A stretch of DNA of 8,303 nt, from NCBI GenBank assembly GCA_021810735.1, contig JAJZIF010000144.1:1-8303 (forward strand), in the 5' to 3' direction. The position numbers and the translations under genes were made by a program. The first letter of the stretch is position 1. The number at the start of each line of letters is the position of its first letter. Below the pieces are notes generated by a model. It saw nothing but the letters and a program-made list of their open reading frames with translations. It searched no databases and was not told where the DNA came from. This document shows positions 1 through 6,632 of this stretch, piece after piece. Origin of the DNA: Acidobacteriota bacterium. Lineage in GTDB: Bacteria; Acidobacteriota; Terriglobia; Terriglobales; Acidobacteriaceae.

Positions 1-795
1 CCAGCCATCAAAGTTGGATTTTTCCAGTTCGCGAATTACGCCTACCAGGTCCACATCGCCTTTTCCAAGTTCACAGAAGACACCCCGACGAATGGCATCG
101 AGATAGGGGATTTTGCCGCGACGCGCCTCGTTCAAAATGTTGACGTGAACATCCTTCAAATGCAGATGCCAGATGCGGGCCGCGTGTTCACGGGCGAATT
201 GCACGGGATCTCCGCCGCCATAGAGATAGTGTCCCGTGTCGAGGCATATGCCTAGCAGAGAGGGATCCGTCAGGCTCAGTAGCTGAGCCACTTCCTCCGG
301 TGTTTCAATATATGTGCCCGCATGATGATGAAATACGCTGCGCAGGCCCATGCCTTTCATAACGGTTGCGATTTCCGAAATGAGCGCCGCCGCATCCCGC
401 CATTCAGTCTGGTTAAATCCGTCTTGCTTCCCGGCAGATCCGGCGATGTTCATGCGGCTGGTATTGAGCTCATCTGCAAGTACGACGAACGGCGCGCCAC
501 AGGCCGCGAGTAAGTGTGCAACCTCCAGCGCCGAGCGCATCGCTTCCTGCTGCTTGGTTGGATCCTTGAGCGGCAAGGGAACGAATGCTCCGATCAGCGA
601 GAGGTTTCGCTTTTGCAGTTCCGCGCGAAGTGCTGCGGGGTCGGTTGGAAGAAAGCCATAGGGACCGAGTTCGGTGCCGACATAGCCAGCCTGCGCCATT
701 TCGTCCAGAACCTCGGCGTAGGTTTGTTGCCGCGCCCAGCCTTCCACTTCGAGAATCCCCCAGCTAACCGGGGCAGTCGCAATGCGTATCGACAT
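1..795 (-). CDS. iolE: Inosose dehydratase (2-keto-myo-inositol dehydratase), 3'-truncated by window edge
   Basis: The gene product removes water from scyllo-inosose (2-keto-myo-inositol) to give 3D-(3,5/4)-trihydroxycyclohexane-1,2-dione, the substrate of IolD encoded just upstream. 265 codons are visible without a stop; IolE proteins are about 300 residues, so roughly 30 C-terminal residues, including the last barrel strand with its expected Glu ligand, lie outside. The fold is a xylose-isomerase-like TIM barrel. Family signatures are APVSWGILE at residues 8-16, TELGPYGF at 41-48, the His cluster FHHHAGTYIET at 155-165, CLDTGH at 184-189 (D186, H189 probable metal site) and HLHLKD at 210-215. 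The ATG is chosen because AGGGAG lies about 6 nt before it. It is the last visible gene of the operon, 36 bp after iolA. Assignment is by motif recognition and context. Confidence 0.95.
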   Translation of the reverse strand, partial: MSIRIATAPVSWGILEVEGWARQQTYAEVLDEMAQAGYVGTELGPYGFLPTDPAALRAELQKRNLSLIGAFVPLPLKDPTKQQEAMRSALEVAHLLAACGAPFVVLADELNTSRMNIAGSAGKQDGFNQTEWRDAAALISEIATVMKGMGLRSVFHHHAGTYIETPEEVAQLLSLTDPSLLGICLDTGHYLYGGGDPVQFAREHAARIWHLHLKDVHVNILNEARRGKIPYLDAIRRGVFCELGKGDVDLVGVIRELEKSNFDGW

Positions 796-831
796 GTGTC
801 TCCCTATCGAGTGTTCTCTCGATTTTTCAGA
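796..831 (-). other. Small hairpin in the iolA-iolE intergenic gap
   Basis: The 36-bp gap contains the inverted repeat ATCGAG (806-811) / CTCGAT (818-823), 6-bp arms with a 6-nt loop. In the mRNA it lies directly ahead of the iolE Shine-Dalgarno AGGGAG. There is no U-tract, so it is not a typical intrinsic terminator. It could tune iolE translation or mark an mRNA processing point; this is inference, and a stem this short could be chance. Confidence 0.3.
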
Positions 832-2298
832 TTAAAACTGCCGCGACCAGTTTTTTGGCCAGCGCTCGATGGTCACTTTCTTGTCGGTGTAGAACTCGAT
901 AGCATCCCGTCCCTGGGCATGCATGACGCCGAAAAAGCTGCTCTTCCATCCGCTGAAGGGGAAGTATGCCATGGGAGCGGCGACGCCGATGTTGATGCCG
1001 ACATTGCCGGTGGAAACGGATTTCCTGAACTGACGCGCAGCCGCGCCGCTCGAAGTGAAAATGGACGCCGCATTGCCATAAGGGCTGCGCGCAATCAGTT
1101 CGATTGCCTCTTCCACCGTGTTGAGATGAACCAGGCTCAATACCGGCCCGAAAATCTCTGTGTCAGCCAGTTCGCTGGTGGCTGGCACACCATCCAGAAT
1201 GCTCGCTCCTAAAAAATTGCCCTGGTCGTGTCCTTTGACTTGTAGTTGTCTGCCGTCTACGACGGGTTTCGCGCCATCCTGCACGCCTTTCTCGATGAGC
1301 GACCGTACGCGGTCTCGACTGGCAGACGTGATGACGGGTCCCATCTGCGTTTCAGGATTCAGACCATCCCCAACTCTTAAAGATGCGGCCGCAGTGGAAA
1401 TTGAATCGGTAAACCAGTCGCGCGCCTTTCCAACGGTGAGCGTTACGGATACAGCCAGACAACGTTGTCCGGCGCAGCCAAAGGCGCTGTCCGCAATGAT
1501 CCGGGTTGTCGTGTCCACATCCGCATCGGGCAGGACGACAACATGATTCTTGGCCCCGCCCTGGCATTGCACGCGCTTTCCATTGGCGCTGCCGCGAGAA
1601 TAGATGTACTTGGCGACGGGCGTCGATCCGACAAAGCTGATTGCGCGCACCAGGGGATGGTCCAGCAGCGCGTCCACCACCGGCTTACCGCCATTGACAA
1701 GATTGACGACGCCTGCGGGGAGGCCAGTTTCCTCCAGCAATTTCATTACACGAAGCATGCTGAATGGAACGCGCTCCGACGGCTTGATGACGACGGTGTT
1801 CCCGCAGGCAATCGCGTACGGCAAGAACCAGAGAGGGATCATCACCGGAAAGTTAAAGGGCGTAATGATGCCGACAACTCCCAATGACTCTCGCGTCATG
1901 AATTCGTCGATGCCGCGCGCAATGTCATCGAGGCTGTAGCCTTGCATCAGAATCGGGATGCCACAGGCGACCTCGACGTTTTCGATACCGCGACGCAGTT
2001 CGCCTTTGGCTTCGCCGAGTGTTTTTCCGTTTTCGATGGTGACCAAGCGCGCGATTTCTTCGAAGTGGTCTTCCAGGAGTTGTTTAAATCGGAAAAGAAA
2101 TTGAATGCGATCGGGTGCTGGCGTCGCCGCCCAACCCGGAAACGCAGCGCTGGCCGCACGCACAGCCTCGGCTGCTTCCTCTTCCGTTCCAGCGGCGAGA
2201 TGTCCCAGCAACTCGCCCGTGGAAGGGTTGCATAACTCTGTGTTGCTCAGGGCGGAGGGCAGCCAGCGGCCCTCAATGTAGTTTTGTACTTCAGTCAT
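832..2298 (-). CDS. iolA: CoA-acylating malonate-semialdehyde / methylmalonate-semialdehyde dehydrogenase
   Basis: This NAD- and CoA-dependent aldehyde dehydrogenase converts malonate semialdehyde, the end product of inositol breakdown, to acetyl-CoA and CO2. The same family (MmsA) handles methylmalonate semialdehyde in valine degradation. The product is 488 residues, normal for the family. Visible are the TPFNFP segment (146-151) with oxyanion Asn149, the NAD-binding stretch GNTVVIKPSERVP (166-178), FVGSTPVAKYIY (222-233), the nucleophile Cys280 in GQRC (277-280) and EIFGPV (381-386). The usual ALDH general-base Glu is absent: the region reads CQGGAKNH (245-252), as expected for CoA-acylating semialdehyde dehydrogenases. 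The ATG overlaps the iolD stop codon (ATGA, 2295-2298), with AAGGA upstream, so translational coupling to iolD is likely. Operon position favours the IolA role over a valine-pathway role. Confidence 0.95.
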   Translation of the reverse strand: MTEVQNYIEGRWLPSALSNTELCNPSTGELLGHLAAGTEEEAAEAVRAASAAFPGWAATPAPDRIQFLFRFKQLLEDHFEEIARLVTIENGKTLGEAKGELRRGIENVEVACGIPILMQGYSLDDIARGIDEFMTRESLGVVGIITPFNFPVMIPLWFLPYAIACGNTVVIKPSERVPFSMLRVMKLLEETGLPAGVVNLVNGGKPVVDALLDHPLVRAISFVGSTPVAKYIYSRGSANGKRVQCQGGAKNHVVVLPDADVDTTTRIIADSAFGCAGQRCLAVSVTLTVGKARDWFTDSISTAAASLRVGDGLNPETQMGPVITSASRDRVRSLIEKGVQDGAKPVVDGRQLQVKGHDQGNFLGASILDGVPATSELADTEIFGPVLSLVHLNTVEEAIELIARSPYGNAASIFTSSGAAARQFRKSVSTGNVGINIGVAAPMAYFPFSGWKSSFFGVMHAQGRDAIEFYTDKKVTIERWPKNWSRQF

Positions 2299-4187
2299 TC
2301 TTGATCCTTCGATTCCGGTATTGAGATTTCGTAATGCCGCTCTTTCACGACAGCGGCTTCATATTTTGCGCGAGCTTCCTGGATGCTTTTGCTCTGCGAC
2401 ACCTGGGAAATCGGCACATCCCACCAGGACTCATATCCGCCTACGCTTATCTCCTTGTCGACTTCCACCACAAGGACCGTTGTGCGGCTCTCCGCCTTCA
2501 TCGTTTTCAGGGCGCTCTCAACATCCTGCAGCGTTGTCGCGCGGATGGCGCGAGCCCCATAGCCTTCCGCCAGCTTCGCGAAATCAACAGGCAGGTTGGC
2601 TCCATCGAGTTGCCCGGTGCTCGGATTGCGGTAGCGATAATACGTTCCAAATCCATGCGACCCAACGGATTTGGAAAGATTGCCGATGCTGCCGAAACCA
2701 TGATTGTCAAAGACGACAATGCTGAGTTTGTACCCTTCCTGAATGGAGGTAACGATCTCCGAAGACAACATCAGGAAGGAAGCATCGCCAACAAGGACGA
2801 ATACTTCGCGCGCTGGATCGGCCATCTTGACGCCCAATCCCGCGGCAATTTCATAGCCCATGCACGAGTATCCATATTCCATGTGATAGCCGGATGGACG
2901 CTGCGTACGCCAGAGTTTGTGCAGATCGCCGGGCAAACTTCCCGCAGCGCAGACAATGACATCTTCCGGGCCTACCGCTTTGCTGATCGCGCCGACGACT
3001 TCTCCCTGACTCAGTGGCGGACCTTCGCGCAGCGCGTAGATGCGGTCAGTCTCCGCTTCCCAGCCGGCCTTCCAATTCGCAATGGCGGATGCGTAGGAAG
3101 TGCCGATATGGAATCCTGACAGTTCCTGAGTCAACCGATCGAGGGCGGCGCGCGCATCGGCCTGCAGCGGCAGGGCAGCGTGCTTGAATGCATCCATTTC
3201 GGCCACGTTGATGCCGATGAAACGAACATCCGGATTCTGGAAAGCGGTCTTTGACGCCGTGGTGAAATCGGCAAGCCGCGTGCCGATCGCGATGACCAGA
3301 TCGGCTTCGCGGGCGGCGATATTGGCGCCAGGCGTTCCGGTGACGCCGATCGCGCCCAGGTTTTGCGGATGGTCGAATGGCAGGGACCCCTTGCCAGCCT
3401 GCGTTTCGCCCATTGGAATTCCTGTCGCTGAACAGAACTTCGCTAGCGCCTCGCTGGCTTCGCTAAAAAGAGCGCCGCCGCCGGCAATGATAATCGGACG
3501 CTTCGCTTTGCGAATCCAATCCGCCGCTTTTGTAAGCAACACAGGTTCCGGCTCGGGCCGCGCGATGTGCCATATCCTTTTTTCAAACATTTCCGCGGGG
3601 AAATGAGCGGCCTCTGCTTGTACGTCCTGTGGCAGTGCGAGCGTAACGGCGCCCGTTTGAGCAGGGGACGTCAGCACGCGCATCGCTTCAGGAAGCGACG
3701 TGATGAGCTGCTCGGGCCGGTAGATGCGGTCCCAATACCGCGAGACAGGCTTGAACGCGTCATTGACCGAAACGTCCTGCGAGTGCTCGGACTCAAGCTG
3801 CTGTAGAACTGGCGCAACGTTGCGTCTGGCAAAGATGTCGCCCGCAAGCAATAGCACCGGAATCCGATTCACCGTAGCGGTGGCGGCTCCCGTGATCATA
3901 TTGGTTGCGCCGGGTCCGATGGAGGAAAGACAGACAAATGCGCTTTTGCGAATTCTTGCCTTCGCATACCCAGTCGCGATGTGGACGCCGCCCTGTTCAT
4001 TGCGGCAGAGATAGTAGGGGAAATCCGGGCTTTCCTGCAGCGCCTGACCGACGCCTGCGATGATGCCATGACCAAAGATGCCAATGGCCCCGGCGAAAAA
4101 ACGATTCTCGCAGCCATCGCGTTCGACATACTGATTCTTCAGGAAAGCGACCAGGGCCTGGCCCATTGTGATGTAGCGTGTGTGCAT
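2295..4187 (-). CDS. iolD: 3D-(3,5/4)-trihydroxycyclohexane-1,2-dione hydrolase (ThDP-dependent)
   Basis: The enzyme opens the ring of trihydroxycyclohexane-1,2-dione to give 5-deoxy-D-glucuronate, the substrate of IolB encoded upstream. The product is 630 residues, matching IolD (about 640). It has the acetolactate-synthase-like ThDP architecture: an N-terminal Pyr domain with RNEQGG (62-67; Glu64 probably activates the ThDP aminopyrimidine), a central domain with RPIIIAGGGAL (230-240), and a C-terminal PP domain with the Mg/ThDP motif starting at G467-D468 and ending at Asn495 (VVFDN). The metal motif reads GDA rather than the commoner GDG. The start at 4187 is preferred because GGGGGA precedes it and homology begins there; an in-frame ATG at 4280 would put 31 extra residues inside the iolB coding region. 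It follows iolB by 23 bp and overlaps iolA by 4 bp. Confidence 0.96.
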   Translation of the reverse strand: MHTRYITMGQALVAFLKNQYVERDGCENRFFAGAIGIFGHGIIAGVGQALQESPDFPYYLCRNEQGGVHIATGYAKARIRKSAFVCLSSIGPGATNMITGAATATVNRIPVLLLAGDIFARRNVAPVLQQLESEHSQDVSVNDAFKPVSRYWDRIYRPEQLITSLPEAMRVLTSPAQTGAVTLALPQDVQAEAAHFPAEMFEKRIWHIARPEPEPVLLTKAADWIRKAKRPIIIAGGGALFSEASEALAKFCSATGIPMGETQAGKGSLPFDHPQNLGAIGVTGTPGANIAAREADLVIAIGTRLADFTTASKTAFQNPDVRFIGINVAEMDAFKHAALPLQADARAALDRLTQELSGFHIGTSYASAIANWKAGWEAETDRIYALREGPPLSQGEVVGAISKAVGPEDVIVCAAGSLPGDLHKLWRTQRPSGYHMEYGYSCMGYEIAAGLGVKMADPAREVFVLVGDASFLMLSSEIVTSIQEGYKLSIVVFDNHGFGSIGNLSKSVGSHGFGTYYRYRNPSTGQLDGANLPVDFAKLAEGYGARAIRATTLQDVESALKTMKAESRTTVLVVEVDKEISVGGYESWWDVPISQVSQSKSIQEARAKYEAAVVKERHYEISIPESKDQE

Positions 4188-4210
4188 GCAAGTTCCCCCA
4201 GAAAAAGTTT

Positions 4211-5035
4211 TCAGTTCTCCATTTGCATCGAAACTACAGGAACCCGGGGGTCCTTGTCGCGCCAGTTCTGCCGCACCCAAAGGTGGTCGGGGTCTTCCGA
4301 GTTGGCGAGCGAACGCGCCGAGCCGGCCAGCGCGTTCAGGTAGTACACGTTGTATCCATGGGCCGCAACTACGGGATGATATCCCTCCGGAACCAACACC
4401 ATTTCACCGTTGCGAACTGTCAGCGTCTCATCCAGATGGCGGTCGGACGCGTAGACCTTTTGGATCGCAAAACCATCCGGTGGATCGACGCGGTAGAAGT
4501 AAATCTCTTCCAGATCGACTTCGCCAGGAGGGTTGTGCACATCGTGTTTGTGGGGCGGGTAGCTGGACCAATTGCCGGCGGGCGTGTACACCTCCACCAC
4601 AATGAGGCGATCGGCTGGAAAATCCGGCGGGAAAATGCTGTTGATCTGCCGCGTGGCATTGCCGGCGCCGCGAATTTCAACCGCGACATCGGAAGGCGTG
4701 ACGAGTTTGGGCGGATAGCTCGTTTCCGCTTTCGAATAGCAGAGCGCGATATCGCACTGCGAATCCGCCGTGATGGTGAACGAAGTTTGGATAGGCAGGT
4801 AGAGGCCATACGGCATTCCCGAAAATACATTGGGGCGCCTGCCGATCTTGCTCCAGCTTCCACGCGAAGACTCTACCGAGCACGTTCCACCGAGGAGCAC
4901 AATGCCAAGCTCGCAATCGCCGGTGTCGGCCTGGAACTGTTTCCCGATGCCGAGTTGGAGAGAGTTTAATTTGAGAAATTCGAAGCCAGGACATTCGGTG
5001 ATGGTCCCATTTTCAGGCTGGATGAGCAGTTTCAT
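4211..5035 (-). CDS. iolB: 5-deoxy-glucuronate isomerase
   Basis: The enzyme isomerises 5-deoxy-D-glucuronate to 2-deoxy-5-keto-D-gluconate, the substrate of the IolC kinase. The product is 274 residues, matching IolB (about 270), a bicupin fold. The family's metal site is clear in the second cupin: YPPHKHD (159-165, H162 and H164), EEIYFYRVDP (176-185, Glu177 likely) and VPEGYHPVVAAHGYNVYYLN (215-234, H220). The start at 5035 is chosen because GAGG lies 9 nt upstream. An ATG at 5041 would leave only 3 nt, and an upstream in-frame ATG at 5071 has no obvious ribosome site. It is the first gene of the inositol operon as seen here, transcribed away from the transaldolase-family gene. Confidence 0.95.
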   Translation of the reverse strand: MKLLIQPENGTITECPGFEFLKLNSLQLGIGKQFQADTGDCELGIVLLGGTCSVESSRGSWSKIGRRPNVFSGMPYGLYLPIQTSFTITADSQCDIALCYSKAETSYPPKLVTPSDVAVEIRGAGNATRQINSIFPPDFPADRLIVVEVYTPAGNWSSYPPHKHDVHNPPGEVDLEEIYFYRVDPPDGFAIQKVYASDRHLDETLTVRNGEMVLVPEGYHPVVAAHGYNVYYLNALAGSARSLANSEDPDHLWVRQNWRDKDPRVPVVSMQMEN

Positions 5036-5123
5036 ATGCATTTTCCTCTTCGCATTTGCCGGCTCATTCACTTTCGGGCACGGCCCAGCATGCGATCCAA
5101 TATCGCGCCTTGAACACGTGTGT

Positions 5124-5153
5124 ATGGTAACTGAGCGAACGAAGTTTTTGCAA
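5124..5153 (-). promoter_or_regulatory. Candidate sigma70 promoter for the iol operon
   Basis: On the minus strand the -35-like TTGCAA (5153-5148) is followed after 18 bp by the -10-like TACCAT (5129-5124), each 4 of 6 matches to consensus. Transcription would begin near 5117, giving a leader of about 80 nt before iolB. The match is modest; it is proposed because it is the best pair I see in the right orientation. Confidence 0.3.
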
Positions 5154-5196
5154 ACAATGGATTATCGGTGAAATAGTGAAACATGCGTCGGACTTG

Positions 5197-5226
5197 TTGA
5201 TCGGAATTATCGGAGAATGGTAGGAT
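5197..5226 (+). promoter_or_regulatory. Candidate sigma70 promoter for the transaldolase-family gene
   Basis: The -35-like TTGATC (5197-5202) and -10-like TAGGAT (5221-5226) are 18 bp apart, each 4 of 6 matches. The start point would be near 5233, leaving a short leader of about 28 nt to the ATG at 5261. The same TAGGAT -10 with an 18-bp spacer appears in the better promoter at 7594-7623, which mildly supports it. Confidence 0.35.
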
Positions 5227-5260
5227 TTTCTTGCACACGTTTTCTATTTCTGGGGGATCG

Positions 5261-6361
5261 ATGAGTCCGATGGAAGCGCAACTCCAATACAAGAGTCCAC
5301 TGTTTCAAATGACACAGACGACCCCGACGTGTCTGTGGAATGATTCGGCCTCTGTGGAAGAGCTTCGCTATTCCATCGAGCACGGGGCCGTGGGGGCCAC
5401 CTGCAATCCCTCGATTGCCGTTTCCGTGCTCAAGAAGGAAATGCCGGTATGGAAACCCCGCATTCAGGCTCTTGCAGAGACCCATGCGCGGGCAACGGAA
5501 GACGAAATTGCATGGATGGTTGTGGAAGAAATGTCCGCGAACGCGGCGCGGCTGCTCAAGCCGATCTTCGACGAGCAGCACGGGCGGAACGGCCGGCTTT
5601 CCATCCAGACGGACCCCAGAACGTATCGCAATTCCGATGCGATTGTGGCCCAGGCGGTCAAATTCAATCGGCTGGCGCCGAACATGATTGTTAAAATCGC
5701 GGCGACGCGCGCGGGGATTGTCGCGATCGAGGAAGCGACGTATCGCGGGATCAGCATTAACGCAACCGTCAGCTTCACGCTGCCGCAAGCCATTGCCGTG
5801 GCGGAAGCCGTGGAGCGTGGTTTGAAACGAAGGGAAGCTGAAGGCCTCGAGATCGCGACGATGGGGCCAGTCTGCACCATTATGGTGGGACGGCTGGATG
5901 ACTGGCTGAAAGTTTTGATGGAGAAGCAGAATCTCTCTGTCGACCCCGGCTATCTGGAGTGGGCCGGAGTCGCAGTGTTCAAGAAGGCCTATGAGATCTA
6001 CCGGAAGCGCGGATATCGGATACGCCTTCTGTCCGCGGCATTCCGCAATCACATGCATTGGAGCGAGTTCATTGGCGGCGATGTGGTCATCTCCCCGCCT
6101 TGCGCCTGGCAGCGCCGATATAACGCCAGCGATATTGAAGTGGTTCCAAGGATGGATACGCCGGTCGATCCAAAAATAGTCGACACGCTCCTGAAGAAAT
6201 TTCCTGACTTTCAGCGTGCCTACACGGAGGATGGACTGTCCCACGCGGAGTTTGACACCTTTGGTTCTTCACGCAGGACGTTGCGGCAGTTCATCGCAGC
6301 CTGTGCCGAGATGAATGAAATCGTTCGAAATGTCATTCTTCCCAACCCCGACACCGAATAG
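5261..6361 (+). CDS. Transaldolase-family Schiff-base aldolase/transferase, divergent from the inositol operon
   Basis: A class I aldolase-type TIM barrel of the transaldolase family (366 residues, longer than the ~317 of E. coli TalB). Motifs occur in family order: Asp28 in LWND, CNPS (48-51), VKI with probable Schiff-base Lys145, NATVSF (167-172), VGRLDDW (209-215) and SAAFRN (258-263, like the ASFRN of TalB). By hand alignment the acid-base Glu of TalB (E96) is replaced by Gln116 in LSIQTDPR, as in fructose-6-phosphate aldolase; the position of TalB Phe178 is Met208. The true substrate is therefore uncertain. The start at 5261 is chosen for GGGGG four nt upstream; a TTG at 5231 and an ATG at 5270 are weaker. 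Divergence from iolB suggests a part in inositol or sugar-phosphate metabolism. That function is inference; the family call is firm. Confidence 0.88.
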   Translation: MSPMEAQLQYKSPLFQMTQTTPTCLWNDSASVEELRYSIEHGAVGATCNPSIAVSVLKKEMPVWKPRIQALAETHARATEDEIAWMVVEEMSANAARLLKPIFDEQHGRNGRLSIQTDPRTYRNSDAIVAQAVKFNRLAPNMIVKIAATRAGIVAIEEATYRGISINATVSFTLPQAIAVAEAVERGLKRREAEGLEIATMGPVCTIMVGRLDDWLKVLMEKQNLSVDPGYLEWAGVAVFKKAYEIYRKRGYRIRLLSAAFRNHMHWSEFIGGDVVISPPCAWQRRYNASDIEVVPRMDTPVDPKIVDTLLKKFPDFQRAYTEDGLSHAEFDTFGSSRRTLRQFIAACAEMNEIVRNVILPNPDTE

Positions 6362-6426
6362 AGCGGGCAGGTTGGGAAGTTCTACGACGGTGTCGAGGTC
6401 AACGGCTACACAATGAGTGCGTCGGG

Positions 6427-6440
6427 TGCGTCGAAACGCA
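6427..6440 (+). terminator. Weak stem-loop downstream of the transaldolase-family gene
   Basis: TGCGT (6427-6431) and ACGCA (6436-6440) form a 5-bp stem with a CGAA tetraloop, 65 bp after the stop codon. No T-tract follows, so it is at most a weak or factor-assisted terminator. The left arm belongs to a 9-bp tandem duplication of GTGCGTCG (6417-6424 and 6426-6433). Confidence 0.25.
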
Positions 6441-6467
6441 GAATGGTTCGGTGTGTTCTACCCTGGT

Positions 6468-6632
6468 GTCCTGAGTCTTAGATTCGTTAAAGAAATGTTT
6501 TCGGCCTTGTATCGGGGCACGACTTTCAGTCGTGCCGTAAATGGAGCAAAACAGATGGGCTTTAGCCCCTGAGTGCTGCTGTTCGAATCACTTCCATGAA
6601 TCGAATTGTTGAATGAACTTCAGACTCAGGAC
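6468..6632. repeat. Candidate MITE-like/composite repeat bounded by 11-bp inverted repeats
   Basis: GTCCTGAGTCT (6468-6478) is repeated exactly, inverted, as AGACTCAGGAC (6622-6632). A second nested pair, GATTCG (6481-6486) and CGAATC (6584-6589), lies inside, and the two strong palindromes at 6516-6568 sit between them. CCTGAGT also recurs at 6568-6574. The layout is that of a non-autonomous palindromic element of about 165 bp in the gap between two convergent genes. The right arm covers the stop codon of the minus-strand neighbour. No clear target-site duplication is seen; ACCCT occurs at 6460-6464 and 6631-6635 but overlaps the arm. Confidence 0.5.
6516..6568. repeat. REP/BIME-like pair of palindromes
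   Basis: The first palindrome is a perfect 9-bp stem, GGCACGACT (6516-6524) with AGTCGTGCC (6528-6536) and a 3-nt loop. The second is GGGCT (6557-6561) with AGCCC (6564-6568), inside GGGCTTTAGCCCCTGAG. From memory this pairing recurs in intergenic spaces of acidobacterial genomes as a REP-like repeat; I cannot search for it here. Lying between convergent genes, the structures may end transcription or protect mRNA 3' ends from both sides. Confidence 0.7.

Larger units (their letters stand above)
5036..5260. promoter_or_regulatory. Divergent control region between iolB and the transaldolase-family gene
   Basis: This 225-bp non-coding stretch separates two divergent start codons and should carry both promoters and any inositol-responsive operator. 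Short symmetrical elements are ACACGTGT (5114-5121) and TTTGCAAA (5147-5154). The latter overlaps the proposed iolB -35 box and is a reasonable operator core. A short direct repeat GTGAAA occurs at 5168-5173 and 5176-5181. No regulator gene is in the window, and I cannot match these elements to a named IolR or LacI site. Confidence 0.6.

Noticed and set aside
514..1212. 232-codon plus-strand frame across the iolE/iolA junction
   Set aside because: Antisense to two well-supported genes, with low-complexity composition and no domain signature.
2334..3119. 261-codon plus-strand frame opposite iolD
   Set aside because: Antisense to a conserved ThDP domain; no plausible ribosome site or motif.
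4188..4280. N-terminal extension of IolD from an upstream in-frame ATG
   Set aside because: The extra 31 residues lie inside iolB, do not resemble the IolD N-terminus, and the ATG at 4187 has its own GGGGGA ribosome site.
4178..4969. 263-codon plus-strand frame opposite iolB
   Set aside because: Antisense shadow of a recognised IolB; Arg/Val-rich with no domain.
5068..5292. 74-codon minus-strand frame across the iolB/transaldolase gap
   Set aside because: It overlaps both flanking gene starts and both proposed promoters, has no ribosome site and no recognisable feature.
5207..6244. 345-codon open frame on the minus strand opposite the transaldolase-family gene
   Set aside because: Its translation is rich in His, Arg and Pro with no recognisable motif, and it lies almost wholly antisense to a gene with clear family motifs; it is a GC-driven shadow frame.
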